Positions 44,681-56,105 of a stretch of 64,000 nt of DNA are shown one piece after another. The stretch covers positions 57,382,001 through 57,446,000 of the forward strand of contig NC_072893.1 of assembly GCF_027943255.1 (NCBI RefSeq), read 5' to 3'. Numbering within the stretch: position 1 is the first letter of the stretch; each line of letters begins with the position of its first letter. The notes under the pieces are model-generated. The model searched no databases and was not told where the DNA came from. It worked only from the letters and a program-made list of their open reading frames with translations. The DNA comes from Anastrepha obliqua (Eukaryota; Arthropoda; Insecta; Diptera; Tephritidae). The translations under genes and the position numbers were made by a program.

Positions 44681-46856
44681 AAACTGCATTACGGCAAACT
44701 CCAAGCTTTAGCTCTTGAGTCAATAGAATCTTGCTACGGTGCAGACCCAAGTACTGGTGCAAAATTTGGAAAGTTTAAGTCTGTGAAAGCTCGAGGAACT
44801 TAGTAGCATTTGTAACTCCTTGGCACCACAAGATCTTCTCAGATTTCTTCGGAGATCGGGTAGATTTAAATAAAATTAAAAGGGAATCCAAGTGTAGTAC
44901 AATAGACTTCATTAATGTCTGAGTGCTGCAATTGCTAGTTGAAAAAAAAAAGCATTTGTTGCAGAGTGTTAAGCCCCGCTTCAGCTTTTTGCAGGAAGAA
45001 AACTTTTTCTATTATGATGCTTACCATGAAATCAAAAGCGTGAAATCGTTGTTACCTAACCATGTTCTAGGACTAAAATTGCTGAGTGAGCCTTAGAACG
45101 TCAAAATAATATTGAAGGTAAATCCTTTTGCACTATAAGGAATCACAGAGAGGTGAAAGTTATCCGCTCGATAAGAAAGATATTAATTCAATTGTTATTA
45201 TCTGAATTGATGAAAGAAGAAATTCCTTCAAAATGTGCACCGATTATGAAGGAAAATTTAAATCTAACAAAATAGCGAAGTTTTAACAACATATTTTAAA
45301 ACAAGCCTAAATGTAGTTTTAGACATGTTGACATTTTTCATCTAGTAAAGAAACTGCAGTTCCATTACATTGAGAAACAAATACAAAATAGGCTCCAAAG
45401 ATTCAAACCGATTAGTATTCAATTTGGTGCATCAATAAATTAAAAAAATGTAGTTTTGAGAAAAACTGTTGTAAACTTAAAAATATTGTCTTCACTATTA
45501 CAAATTATTATAAATTTATTACAAAGCATTATTATTAATTTCTGAAGGTAGTGAGGTACTTGTATTACACCGTTAGAATAACTTAGATTTTTTCCGGCTT
45601 AAAAGTTAAAATTATGAAAATTGTTTTTCTTGCTGTAAAATTAATATCAAAACTAAATACACTTACTGTTGCATTGTATTTACAAATTTCAACAGTAGTA
45701 TCCGCATTAGAGGAATCCTGGCGGTTGGTATTCTGATTAATACAACTTTAATCATCTTACACAATTTAAATGTGACTAATATATTTCAAATAGTTCCCAA
45801 TGCTGCCCCCCTTCCTAAAAGTAAGGGAAAGTCCTAAAGAAATATTTATAATAATTAGCACATGATTTCAAATCTACCACCCTTTTTGATCACAAGCAAA
45901 TATCTCACATTCTTACACACAAACATACATACATATGCTACAATAGTTATTGCTTCACACTTATCGTGCACTTTTTTGTTCGAATGGCAAAAAATAAATC
46001 GCAGAACTTGCCTCTGCATTTGAAATCTCTACATTTGCCTCTGCGCTTTGCTCTGATTCTTGATTAATCGCCTGCAATAAATCAATTGCTAAATTTGACT
46101 ATCTCTGCCGAAAGCTGCTGTAATTCGGCTGTCTATCTGGGTTTACATTCACAAAAGTGAACCGATAAATCTGCACAAAATCACTGGTCCAATCCTAAGC
46201 AGACGAATAAAAGCTGTAGAACTTGATTGCATTTCTTCAAAAGCGATTTCGTTGATGAATTCTCATTTAAAATTTATCACTATTTCGGAAGGCAGAAGTT
46301 CGGATTTTCCACTGATATTTTAATATTTTCCTCTTCTCAACATTTTCTTTTGGCGGACTAAGGTAAATGTAGAGCCATCAGTGAGGATTAAGGGAAATTA
46401 TGTTACTTTAAAAATTGCTCAAATTTGGCATAAACTAAAAATTGCACGCTTTTTGTGCCGCATTAAATACAACCGGCGGGAGTAAGACAAAATTAAATTT
46501 ATTTTGTACGGTACTAGAGTTAAAATGCATCAAATCTTCGCTCTAGTTTTTCTTCAGCAGTTAAGGCATTTAAGGATTTTTAAAGGACTTTGAAGTTCCA
46601 CCTGGAACTCGAAGAATTTTTAAAAATCTATTGCAACATATGGGAATCAAGTAAAGGAAAACTTTGAAGGTAATTTAAAAATGAAGTATCATTTTCAGTT
46701 AAACTTTTTTAAAGCTGAAGTTTAAAGTTCAGCTCCAGAAAGCCGGGTATCGAGCAGTGTGAGTAACTCGAAACTCATTCATGGCTCAACTTCACAAATG
46801 TGTGTTCGAAGTTTTCAAACTTTTTAACAATTTTAGCAACTAATCAAGAATTGCTG
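44681..46856. other. No recognisable gene
   Basis: The longest featureless stretch of the right half. A+T-rich, with only a CATACATACATA run near 45930. No frame of 60 codons or more. Confidence 0.55.
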
Positions 46857-47090
46857 CCGCCGTAGCCAAATGGGTTAGTGCGTGACTAATAGTGGCCTCC
46901 TTCGGCAGACAATGTCGAGACTCCGAGTGTATTTCTGCCATGAAAAAGCTCCTCATAAAAAGTATCTGCCACTCGGAGTCGGCTTAAAGCTGTAGGTCCC
47001 TCCATTGTGGAAGAACAAGACGCGCGCCACAAGTAGGAAGAGGAGCTCGGCCAAACACCCAAAAAGGGTGTACGCTCCAATTATATACAT
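46857..47090 (+). repeat. tRNA-derived SINE, longest copy
   Basis: Head CCGCCGTAGCCAAATGGGTT AGTGCGTGACTA (A-box region). The B box is largely deleted here. The body has CTCCGAGTGTATTTCTGCCA, AAAAAGCTCCTCATAAAAA, GTAGGTCCCTCCATTGTGG and GGAGCTCGGCCAAACACCC, and the tail ACGCTCCAATTATATACATA. It is the reference for the other six copies. Confidence 0.85.
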
Positions 47091-47113
47091 AAATGTATAT
47101 CCTCGTATATATA

Positions 47114-48366
47114 ACACCGCGTTACACACATTCTGTCCTATGAACCAAATACACTTTTTCGGAAAGGGGATAAAAAATAAAAATACACGTGTATCGGCGA
47201 TTTTCATGTACACGTCACCATTTTATTTTTTTTGTATTTTATAACTTTAATCGAGCAATTCTTGTAGGCATATCTGTATAGCCACACGATCTCAGGATTA
47301 GCTTAACGGATTTGAATGAAATTGGGCACACAGATAGTGTATCCTATTTCTAGACTTTTCACCTAGGTGTTGCCACTGACAATGTTTCACAGGGTTGCCA
47401 CCTGTTCGAAATTAAAAAAAAAATTCCATGAGATAAGCCGATGTGGGTATCAAAAGAAAGGTATTTCACTCCGCATTACAATAGAGATATAAAACCCCGA
47501 TTTTTTTATTAATTTTATTATATTAAAATTAAAAATTTTAATGGTTTTTGAAGAAAGTTAGGCAATTTATTTTTGCGTTTGTAAGTGTCAGTATCGCGAC
47601 AAATAGACCAACAGTATTCGCCAAGCATATGCGTAATGTCTTGTCCTTTAAAGCGCTTTTCAATTGCCGTAATGTCCTGATGGAACCTTTCACCATGTGC
47701 ATCGCTACAAGCTCCTAAATGACCAGGGAATTAAAGAAACATTAATATGCCCATTTCGCCATATGCCGAAATCATTTCTGCAACAATATTTTTATAATTG
47801 TCAGCTCGTTTGTTGCCAAGAAACTGCTCAATAACGGCAACTGTGCCTTTCCATGCACGTTGTTCGGTAGCATTCAATTTTGATGAAAATTCATAACTTG
47901 CAACTATTTTTTTTATCTGCGGACCACTGAAAACGCCTTAAATTATACAAATCATTAAAAAAATAAAGTTACTAAAAGCCTTCGTAAAAAAAATACCTGC
48001 ATGAATCTTTGCGCCGCTCAGTTTCGGAAAAATATTGCGCAAACTTGCAATCGCCTCGCCCTCACGATCCAGTTTTTAAAAATTTGGAGTCCCTTCAAGT
48101 TATGCCGAAAATTTAGAAAAAATTAAAAAAAAAGAAAAAAAATTCAAGAAAATTCGGCGCGATTGGATCACGGAAAAAGGGTTAAAAATGTATCCAACGT
48201 TTTCACACAGGCGAACTACGAGCTGTATATTTTATACATAAAAAAAAAATTCTGACGTGTACATGAAAATCGCCGATACTCGTGTATTTTTATTTTTTCT
48301 CCCCTTTCCGAAAAAGTATATTCGGTTCATAGGACAGAGAAAAAGTTCGTTTTTGTAACGCAGTGT
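47114..48366 (-). mobile_element. 1.25-kb DNA-transposon candidate with ~110-bp TIRs
   Basis: 47114-47224 and 48250-48366 are reverse complements: ACACCGCGTTACA / ACACTGCGTTACA tips, then CTGTCCTATGAACC, ACTTTTTCGGAAAGGGG, AATAAAAATACACG and ATCGGCGATTTTCATGTACA. One arm has about 17 extra bp near the tip. Between the arms lies a broken minus-strand gene with an intron. The target duplication is unclear. I cannot place it in a superfamily. Confidence 0.75.
47540..48075 (-). pseudogene. Broken intron-containing gene, HGERFHQD family
   Basis: The exon 48073-47997 reads LDREGEAIASLRNIFPKLSG AKIHA. A 60-bp intron (47996-47937) has GTATTT at its 5' end and TTTAAG at its 3' end. Removing it joins KIHA to GVFSGPQIKK in phase. 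The second exon gives NATEQRAWKGTVAVIEQFLG NKRADNYKNIV, then TAA at 47731-47733, then LGACSDAHGERFHQDITAIE and MLGEYCWSICRDTDTYKRK to a stop. About 10 residues seem deleted around the TAA. I know this motif set from uncharacterised multi-copy arthropod proteins (memory, not a search). Its place inside a TIR element suggests a mobile-element protein. Function unknown. Confidence 0.7.
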
Positions 48367-48841
48367 AATCAATCACCGATTTTATTTATCAGCATTTCCT
48401 TAGTTTTCCAATGACATTAGCAATTAAATAATTTGTACAACTTAAAACAATGTGCTGGCAAAAAGTCAAAATAATCAAAATTATTGCTCGATATACTCGC
48501 GTTAATGCTCGAAAATCTCTCAGTAATGAGCATCAAACAAGTATATGAGTACTCGCTATTCATTCGGGCGGCCTGTTCGAAAATGTGCAAACAAAATCGA
48601 GAGCTCTTGTTGGAAATAAAACAAAAATTTCAAAGACTTTAAATGGTTAAAATTTCAACAGAAAATGAGCACGCGTTTCAAATAAAAAATTTTATATTAA
48701 AATGTTTTTAAATTTTCTTCATATTCTCCTTTCATTTGAAACCCCTATGTCCATGTCATATATTTTTAGAGAATTATAATATTACCATATATATTTTGAA
48801 TCCCTGATTCTAAGAAACTTAGAAATAATTTACGAAAAATT
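48367..48841. other. No recognisable gene
   Basis: A+T-rich spacer between two elements. Nothing recognised. Confidence 0.5.
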
Positions 48842-50506
48842 CCTAAAAAAGTAGTCAGAATTTTCAAAAAATTGGATTTTTTTTGCACTTTTTTAAAGTA
48901 TTATATCTGAAAAATATTCTGTGCAAATTTTAAGCAAATCCGACAAATTCTTTTCGAGTTATTCAACAATTATCAAAGGGCGCAGCCGCTCGGATGCTTC
49001 AGGAGCGTTCGAGAGCAAGTAGCTATGTAGCTATATTAAAAAAACGGATGCTGCACGCACGAAAGTGGCAGATAAGCGCGCTAACCATAACACTCGAGAA
49101 GGTAGAATGCTACGTAGGCAACAGCAAATCGATATTTTGGAAGCCGCTATGACGGCTGAAGAACTATTATATGGCTCAGGAATAGATGACACAGTGTATG
49201 TAATTAAATAATTCGAATAACTTTAAAATCGATAGCAAAACTTTAAATGTGTTTTTCTCACAACTATGTTTTTGAGCTGATGATCACTGTAACTGGTGAG
49301 TTTGGTAACTTATTTTGAAAATTTCGAATTTCGGTTTTTTACATATTTTGAAAGTGCGATATATTGGTAATATACTGTACAAATTTTAGACCGAAATTCG
49401 AAATATTGACGAAATTATAGCACATACATGAGAGCGGCTCGTACTTGCGCGCGCTATAAATAATCAATTGCTAAAACTTTAAACGCGTTTTTCTCAAAAC
49501 AACGTTTTTCCGGATGGCCGTCGTGAAAACAAATTTTCTATCTAACGGATTGAGCTGAAATTTAGATATGTTTTTCTACACATACACTAGTTCTAGCGGG
49601 TAGTAGATTTAATTTATTTCGTCCCTAACTTTCCATTTTTTAGTCCGATTTCCACTTTAAAAAGGCAATTTTCTTATGAAGTCCGCCATTTTGTTATTTT
49701 TTGTCAAAATCATTTGATCTTCCTACCCGCCAGAACGACAAGCACACTGATTAATAAGCAATTTTTTTTTTCTGTTTCAGATGACCACAAGTGACGAAAT
49801 CACGCCGGCCAGCCACTGTACCTCTTTTTTGCCGCTTGCTGCAGTGTACAAAAATAGTATCAAAACATTAAGAAAAAAAAAAAAAACACAAAAAAAAAAT
49901 GTTTGTGTACACCTTTTGATACCTTTAATAACATATCAGAAAATCAAACTGATTGAATTTTATTTTCCCTTCCAAAAAATGTCCCAAACACGGCCTCAAA
50001 AAACGTGAAAGTTACCAGACTACTACCTTAAAACCGCTTGGTAGATTTCAGTAAAATTTATACTGCTTTTAAAAAACATAAAAAACTTGTGACTGATCGA
50101 AGGATTTTTTTTTCAAAATTTCGATTTCTTTTTAACAAATAATTGTGGGTTTTTTTCTCGAAAATCTGAAAAATATTTCCTGAGAATTTGAAAACAAGGC
50201 TTCCATGAGGCACAAGATTATCTATTAATAACAAAATAATAAAACTAATTTCTCTTATCTGATTGATTTTAGATGAATCTCCGAGGACTTGTGATGATCA
50301 CCGCAAGGGACTTCTGGAGAAACGGGCTCCACACAAACAGCGATAACTTTTACAGTTATAAACTTTTTTTCTAATTTTGCTTAAGTCATGTCGAAACATT
50401 ATGTATTAATTCTATGTTTTTATTTTTGTAAAATTAAGCAATTGACTAGCAAAAAAAAATTATTGAAAATGATTATTTTTTCGGGCTTCTGACTACTGCG
50501 AACCCC
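48842..50506 (-). mobile_element. Larger diverged relative of the TTAA element
   Basis: In reverse complement, the end at 50506 (GGGGTTCGCAGTAGTCAGAA, abutting TTAA at 50507-50510) and the next ~470 bp align with 24578-25020. Shared blocks include GGTGATCATCACAA and AGTTATCGCTGTTTGTGTGGAGCC. The other end (about 48842-49010) aligns with 25060-25224 through TCCGACAAAT and CGAGTTATTCAACAATTA. About 1 kb of extra interior includes a short plus-strand coding-like stretch (49040-49195) and a 75-codon frame (49781-50008). The left TTAA is not preserved. Confidence 0.7.
49040..49210 (+). other. Unidentified coding-like stretch inside the TTAA-type element
   Basis: One frame stays open and compositionally protein-like: KTDAARTKVADKRANHNTRE, GRMLRRQQQIDILEAAMTAE and ELLYGSGIDDTVYVIK, then a stop. 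It is less A+T-rich than its surroundings. I do not recognise the family. It could be a transposase exon relic or a captured host fragment. Confidence 0.3.
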
Positions 50507-51344
50507 TTAAATGGATGCTGGTATTAGTTTTTAACCAAAGGTAGATTTACAAATATTTAGCTTTGGTATCACCCGCATATCGATATTATCATGGGTATGA
50601 GCTATTAAAGGACGATGATTCTCGTATTGTTAATTCGTTTATAGAGAATATTTTAATAATTTCCCAATCCTTTTCTTCAATTTTTTAATTCACCAAATTT
50701 ATGTTGATGACCTATTTTTTATGCGCAAGAATAAAGTGCTAACGCACTACAATTTAAAACTTCATCAAAATGATTCCTAATAAAAGTAAAGTAAGGTCAA
50801 AATTTTCTGGAGCCTATGCGTTTTAGCTCCTATTTACTATGTCTTAGTTTAGTGTACAAATATATTTCTCACAAAGTTCACTTTACAGAGATACGAGTAC
50901 AAGAGATCCAAGTATTTTGGAAATTTTCTAAAAAAATTATTTACTTGTGGGCTTGATTATAATAAGAAGTAAAATTTTAAAACATAATAATTATGAGATT
51001 TATTCAATGTTGAAAATGTTGGTACCGATTTTTTTGTTGTAAGCGAAATATCTCTGGATCTTTTTAACATTTAAATAAAAGCATTTTTATTTGTTGCGGA
51101 GAAAATCTACTTTTTCGGATATATCTAGATTTTTTTTCGGATAAAATCCACTTTTTGAAAACTTTTTTGTTGTTTCATTCGCGGAGATTCGAACTTAGGC
51201 ACTTCCGAATGGTAGTCACGCACCAACGCACTCGGTTACGGCGACCAGCTTTCTAATTATCCTCATAAAAAGGCAAAAGGCACGAAGGTTGCGGGTTTTT
51301 AATATGGATACCGTCTAATAAAAAAGTCAATATCAGTATCAACA
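50507..51344. other. No gene; A+T repeat and SINE head
   Basis: Contains another copy of the dispersed A+T-rich repeat at about 50945-51100 (GAGATTTATTCAATGTTGAA, GCGAAATATCTCTGG, TTTTTAACATTTAAA) and a SINE fragment. Otherwise empty. Confidence 0.5.
51171..51250 (-). repeat. tRNA-derived SINE, head only
   Basis: Reverse-complemented: GCTGGTCGCCGTAACCGAGT GCGTTGGTGCGTGACTACCA (A box) followed by AAGTTCGAATCTCCGCG (B box). Only the tRNA-like 80 bp remains, giving the clearest internal promoter of the seven copies. Confidence 0.75.
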
Positions 51345-51945
51345 TTCTCTCAGACAGTTAAGCTCTAAAATCGCTAGATAACTTCTCAATTCAATCAAGG
51401 TTGATCTGGGGATGCTTTAAAATTCTCGAAACTCTAGCATCAATCAACTTTGTTACTCTAATGTGGGTACCGAGACATTAGGCTGTCCCTCATGAAGGGA
51501 ATTAAATTGCGGACACTTTAGCGAAACACTACAATCATTGGTCCTGAACCTTTCAATGGAGTAAACAACGGCTTCAAAAGTGCCTCTTTACGTGAGTAGG
51601 AACAGCGAGGCTTTATCGAGTACTGGAGAGGCCAAACAGGCTTGCGGCACTTGGTCATTGATCCAGAACATATATAGAGGCAATCCTTAACCCTAACAGG
51701 AAAAACATAAAACTCTACACTGAACTACTAACAGGACATTATAAACTTAATTACCATATGAAAAAATTGGTGTGGCAGAAAATGATTATTGCAGACACTG
51801 CAGAGAGACTCAATAAGCAAAGAAAATGTAGACAGAACGACGCAGACTAAATTACCTGGATAACGGGTTTATTGATCCAAACCTCCTGGTAGAAATTAAG
51901 TCTATAGCAGGAATTATTAGTAGTCTAAAACTGTTTGAGTAGGCT
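51345..51945 (+). pseudogene. Non-LTR retrotransposon 3' relic (RNase H onward)
   Basis: INISILSDS (catalytic Asp), VTLMWVPRH, AVPHEGN and IADTLAKHYN mark RNase H, with stops at SDS(Q), GH and GN(E). ARLYRVLERPNRLAALGH, KLYTELLTGHYKLNYHMKKL and DYCRHCRETQ-type residues in another frame give the tail with the first two Cys of the knuckle. It ends near 51940. A fourth RNase H-bearing family, distinct from those at 26455, 28200 and 30052. Confidence 0.7.
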
Positions 51946-51950
51946 ACATG

Positions 51951-53072
51951 GCTGTATAAAATATCTTTGAAGGTCGCAGTGCAGTTCTCCTAACTTCCAG
52001 GTATTAAAGCTTATTAGAAGCAAGCGAGAGTTATAAGAGGACACAAGTTTCGCTCCATAAAAATGTTGCTTATTTCTTTTCCCAAAATGCTTGCATTTGC
52101 AATACAAATTATCACACACGAATATGTGTAAGCCAACGAGTTTAACCTATAATAAAATCTGAACGTAAAATTAGTGTCAGTTCCCCACAAGCACGCTGCT
52201 GTTTTTTCTGTAAAAGCAGTCCCATTGAACCTGATATACGAGTGAGAGCTGGCAAATAATCATCAGTCATTATTGCAAAGTTTGCACAAAGCAATTTTTG
52301 CAGACAATATTTCAAAGAGTTCCACACTCACCCAGTAGTATTTCATATGCATGTACGAGTATGCATGCACGCATATGCTGAAATAAACACATGCACACAC
52401 ATACATACATGCGTGCACAATAATAGCCATCAGTTGTAGTGGCAATTAAAAGCAATTGCAGTTGCCAACACTAACATAAAGTGAGTCATTGTTGTTGTGC
52501 TTTGTGTTGGTAATAGCAACCAATCAATGTTCTTAATGGTGCTGCTGCTGATGCCACTACCACATTTGGCTACTCCGCTTAATGACCAAAGCCCGAACAA
52601 CAGCATTAATAAATGTAGGCAGTGTTGGTTGGTGTGGTGTTGAAGTCATAAAAAAGGCAGTAAAGAGCGGTAGCCGGCATTAAACAATAGTGGTGCTGCC
52701 GATGCCTCTAAAAGGATGCTTCACAATGCAAATAAGTACATATTTACTCGTATGTTTCGTTGGCTAAGCATACGTCCATTATGTTGATTATGTGCGTATA
52801 CGCCTCTTTTGTAATGCTAAACTTTGGTACCCAGTCCAGCTTTAGATATTTTGTAACTGTGGCAGGCAAGTTGAGGCTGACGATGCGCACAACTTTTCGT
52901 AAACTGAGACAAAATATTTCAAGCGGCACAAAATTCAACAATAATTGTTTGGCGATATGCTTACGAGTATATATGTACATACTAAATATGTACGCATGTA
53001 TTTCCATGCTAATTACCTACCATTTGCCAAAGTTAAGGAAAATTGGGGTTTATCGGAAATCCTATTTGGAAA
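51951..53072. other. No recognisable gene
   Basis: Contains CATGCACACACATACATACA-type runs at about 52345-52410. Opposing frames at 52744-53007 and 52760-53116 have no domain. Confidence 0.5.
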
Positions 53073-53240
53073 GCCGCCATAGCCAAATGGATTTGTGCGT
53101 GATTGCCATTCGGTAGCACCCGGGTTCGAAGCCCACTGAAGTAGAAACGATTTTTCCTAATAGATTTTGGCCCTCGGCAGGAAAGGGCAAACGTCCAAGT
53201 GTATTTCTGTCATAAAAAAGAGGTTGTCTGCAAAGTCGGT
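53073..53240 (+). repeat. tRNA-derived SINE, 5' two-thirds
   Basis: GCCGCCATAGCCAAATGGAT (A box) and CCCGGGTTCGAAGCCC (a near-consensus B box, GTTCGAAGC) give a convincing RNA polymerase III promoter. CCTCGGCAGGAAAGGGCAAA, CCAAGTGTATTTCTGTCATA and AAAGTCGGTTTA follow. Truncated before the 3' block. Confidence 0.8.
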
Positions 53241-53387
53241 TTACTGACGATAGTTTAACGTGATAACGTCATAAGAAAATACTGATTGAATGGTTGCATT
53301 TTTTCAAAAGAAAATTTTAATTTTATTTGTTTGATACATATTTTGTATGGATATAGAGAATGAGTTAACATTAACATAACATATACT

Positions 53388-53798
53388 TTAACATAACATA
53401 ACATAACATAACATAACACAACATAACATAACATAACATAACATGACATAACACAACACAACACAACACAACACAACACAACACAACATAACATAACATA
53501 ACATAACATAACATAACATAACATAACATAATATAACATAACATAACATAACATAACATAACATAACATAACATAACATAACATAACATAACATAACATA
53601 ACATAACATAACATAACATAACATAACATAACATAACATAACATAACATAACATAACATAACATAACATAACATAACATAACATAACATAACATAACATA
53701 ACATAACATAACATAACATAACATAACATAACATAACATAACATAACATAACATAACATAACATAACATAACATAACATAACATAACATAACATAACA
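53388..53798. repeat. (AACAT)n pentanucleotide microsatellite, ~410 bp
   Basis: About 80 tandem ACATA units, nearly pure from 53488 on. A block at 53452-53487 has drifted to ACACA units. It directly abuts the higher-order array at 53801. All three minus-strand frames are open through it and translate as MLCYV repeats. These are artefacts. Confidence 0.97.
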
Positions 53799-53800
53799 AA

Positions 53801-55430
53801 TTACCCCGTATTAAAGCACTTATCAACAGCTTTCATTTGATACCCATATTGTACATACACAACCAAAGGTTACCCGGGTCCACGTTTTGACCTATATCTC
53901 GAGACCCCAGTCACGGAGCAGATAGAAATAGTCTGAACTAAAGCATTCACCAACAGCTTCCATTTGATACCCATATTGTACATACACATCCGAAGGTTAC
54001 CCGGGTCAACGTTTTGACCTATATCTCGAGACCCTATCTACCAATAGGTATTCAAACTATACGGAAATCATCTTCAATACCTACTTAACAATGTGTGTAA
54101 GTTTGGTTTAATTCGGTTCAAAGACACGGCGGGTCCACGTTTTGGCATATATTTCGAGACCCTAGTCATCAATAGGTATGAAAATTACCCCGTATTAAAA
54201 CACTTATCAACAGCTTTCATTTGATATCCATATTGTACAAACACATTCTAGGGTCCACGTTTTGGTCTCTATCTCGAGACCCTAGTCACGGAACGGATAG
54301 AAATACTCTGAACTAAAGCTTTCACCAACAGCTTCCATTTGATACCCATATTGTACATACACATCCGAAGGTTACCCGGGTCCACGTTTTGACCTATATC
54401 TCGAGACCATATCTACCAATATGTACCCAAACAATACGGAAATCATCTTCAATACCTACTTAACAATGTGTGTAAGTTTGGTTTAATTCGGTGCAAAGAC
54501 ACGGCGGGTCCACGTTTTGGCATATATTTCCAGACCCTAGTCATCAATAGGTATGAAAATTACCCCGTATTAAAGCACTTATCAACAGCTTTCATTTGAT
54601 ACCCATATTGTACATACACATCCGAAGGTTACCCGGGTCAACGTTTTGACCTATATCTCGAGACCCCAGTCACGGAGCAGATAGAAATAGTCTGAACTAA
54701 AGCATTCACCAACAGCTTCCATTTGATACCCATATTGTACATACACATCCGAAGGTTACCCGGGTCAACGTTTTGACCTATATCTCGAGACCCTATCTAC
54801 CAATAGGTATTCAAACTATACGGAAATCATCTTCAATACCTCCTTAACAATGTGTGTAAGTTTGGTTTAATTCGGTGCAAAGACACGGCGGGTCCACGTT
54901 TTGGCATATATTTCCAGACCCTAGTCATCAATAGGTAAGAAAATTACCCCCTATTAAAGCACTTATCAACAGCTTTCATTTGATATCCATATTGTACAAA
55001 CACATTCTAGGGTCCACGTTTTGGTCTCTATCTCGAGACCCTAGTCACGGAGCGGATGGAAATACTCTGAACTAAAGCATTCACCAACAGCTTCCATTTG
55101 ATACCCATATTGTACATACACATCCGAAGGTTACCCGGGTCAACGTTTTGACCTATATCTCGAGACCCTATCTACCAATAGGTATTCAAACTATACGGAA
55201 ATCATCTTCAATACCTACTTAACAATGTGTGTAAGTTTGGTTTAATTCGGTGCAAAGACACGGCGGGTCCACGTTTTGGCATATATTTCCAGACCCTAGT
55301 CATCAATAGGTATGAAAATTACCCCGTATTAAAGCACTTATCAACAGCTTTCATTTGATACCCATATTGTACATACACATCCGAAGGTTACCCGGGTCCA
55401 CGTTTTGACCTATATCTCGAGCCCTATTTC
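53801..55430 (+). repeat. Higher-order tandem array, alternating 384/375-bp monomers
   Basis: Monomers beginning TTACCCCGTATTAAAGCACT start at 53801, 54185, 54560, 54944 and 55319, so spacings run 384, 375, 384, 375. Odd monomers carry TACATACACATCCGAAGGTTACCCGGGT-type sequence in the first third. Even monomers carry ACAAACACATTCTAGGG instead. So the true period is a 759-bp dimer, present twice plus a partial unit. Each monomer itself contains two or three ~125-bp sub-repeats (CATTTGATACCCATATTG ... ACGTTTTGACCTATATCTCG). Confidence 0.9.
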
Positions 55431-55570
55431 CAAAATAAAATATAATCCATGTTACTCGTGATGTAGCTTTCGAATGGTGAAAGAATTTTTAAAATCGGTC
55501 CAGTAGTTTTTGAGCCTATTCATTACAACCAAACAAACAAAGTTTTCCTCTTTATAATATTAGTATAGAT
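55431..55570 (+). repeat. Possible transposon 3' terminus next to the array
   Basis: After the last partial monomer comes GGTCCAGTAGTTTTTGAGCC, CAAACAAACAAAG and CTCTTTATAATATTAGTATA. The ending TTTATAATATTAGTATAGA is a common tail of interspersed elements in arthropod genomes (memory). It suggests that the tandem array is internal to, or fused with, a mobile element. Confidence 0.4.
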
Positions 55571-55781
55571 ATGGTAAATATTACCATACATTTTTTCCTT
55601 CAGATATAATAAAAAAATAATAATAATAACATTAAAACAACAGGTATTATTAACAAACTTGGTTTTATTTTAAATTCTTCAAGTGAATCAAATTAATAAT
55701 AATCAATAAGAAGGCATATGCAAATACAAATACGTGAATTTATATATGTACATTTGCGCATATACATACATACATATATAC

Positions 55782-56105
55782 GCTCACGTAACTACATATG
55801 AGCAAGGTAACTACATATGAGCAAGGTAACTACATATAAGCAAGGTAACTACATATGAGCAAGGTAACACTAATATGAGCAAGGTAACTACATATGAGCA
55901 AGGTAACTACATATGAGCAAGGTAACTACATATGAGCAAGGTAACTACATATGAGCAAGGTAACTACATATGAGCAAGGTAACTACATATGAGCAAGGTA
56001 ACACTAATATGAGCAAGGTAACTACATATGAGCAAGGTAACTACATATGAACAGTAATGACCAAGGTAACACTAATATGAGCAAGGTAACTACATATGAA
56101 CAGTA
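55782..56105. repeat. 19-bp minisatellite
   Basis: About 16 units of AGCAAGGTAACTACATATG in direct tandem. Two variant units have CACTAATATG, and the last part is interspersed with ACAGTAATG. No unique spacers, so not a CRISPR array. Confidence 0.95.

Noticed and set aside
46953..47244. Frames of 79 and 86 codons on opposite strands
   Set aside because: They read through the SINE and the left TIR of the next element. Neither has a known domain.
53100..53125. B-box sequence suggesting a tRNA gene
   Set aside because: No cloverleaf can be completed. It is the promoter of a SINE.
53255..53826. Three long minus-strand open frames of up to 179 codons (MLCYV repeats)
   Set aside because: They are translations of the (AACAT)n microsatellite, open in all three frames. 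No gene.
55782..56105. Regular short repeats resembling a CRISPR array
   Set aside because: The 19-bp units are directly adjacent with no unique spacers. It is a minisatellite in a eukaryotic context.
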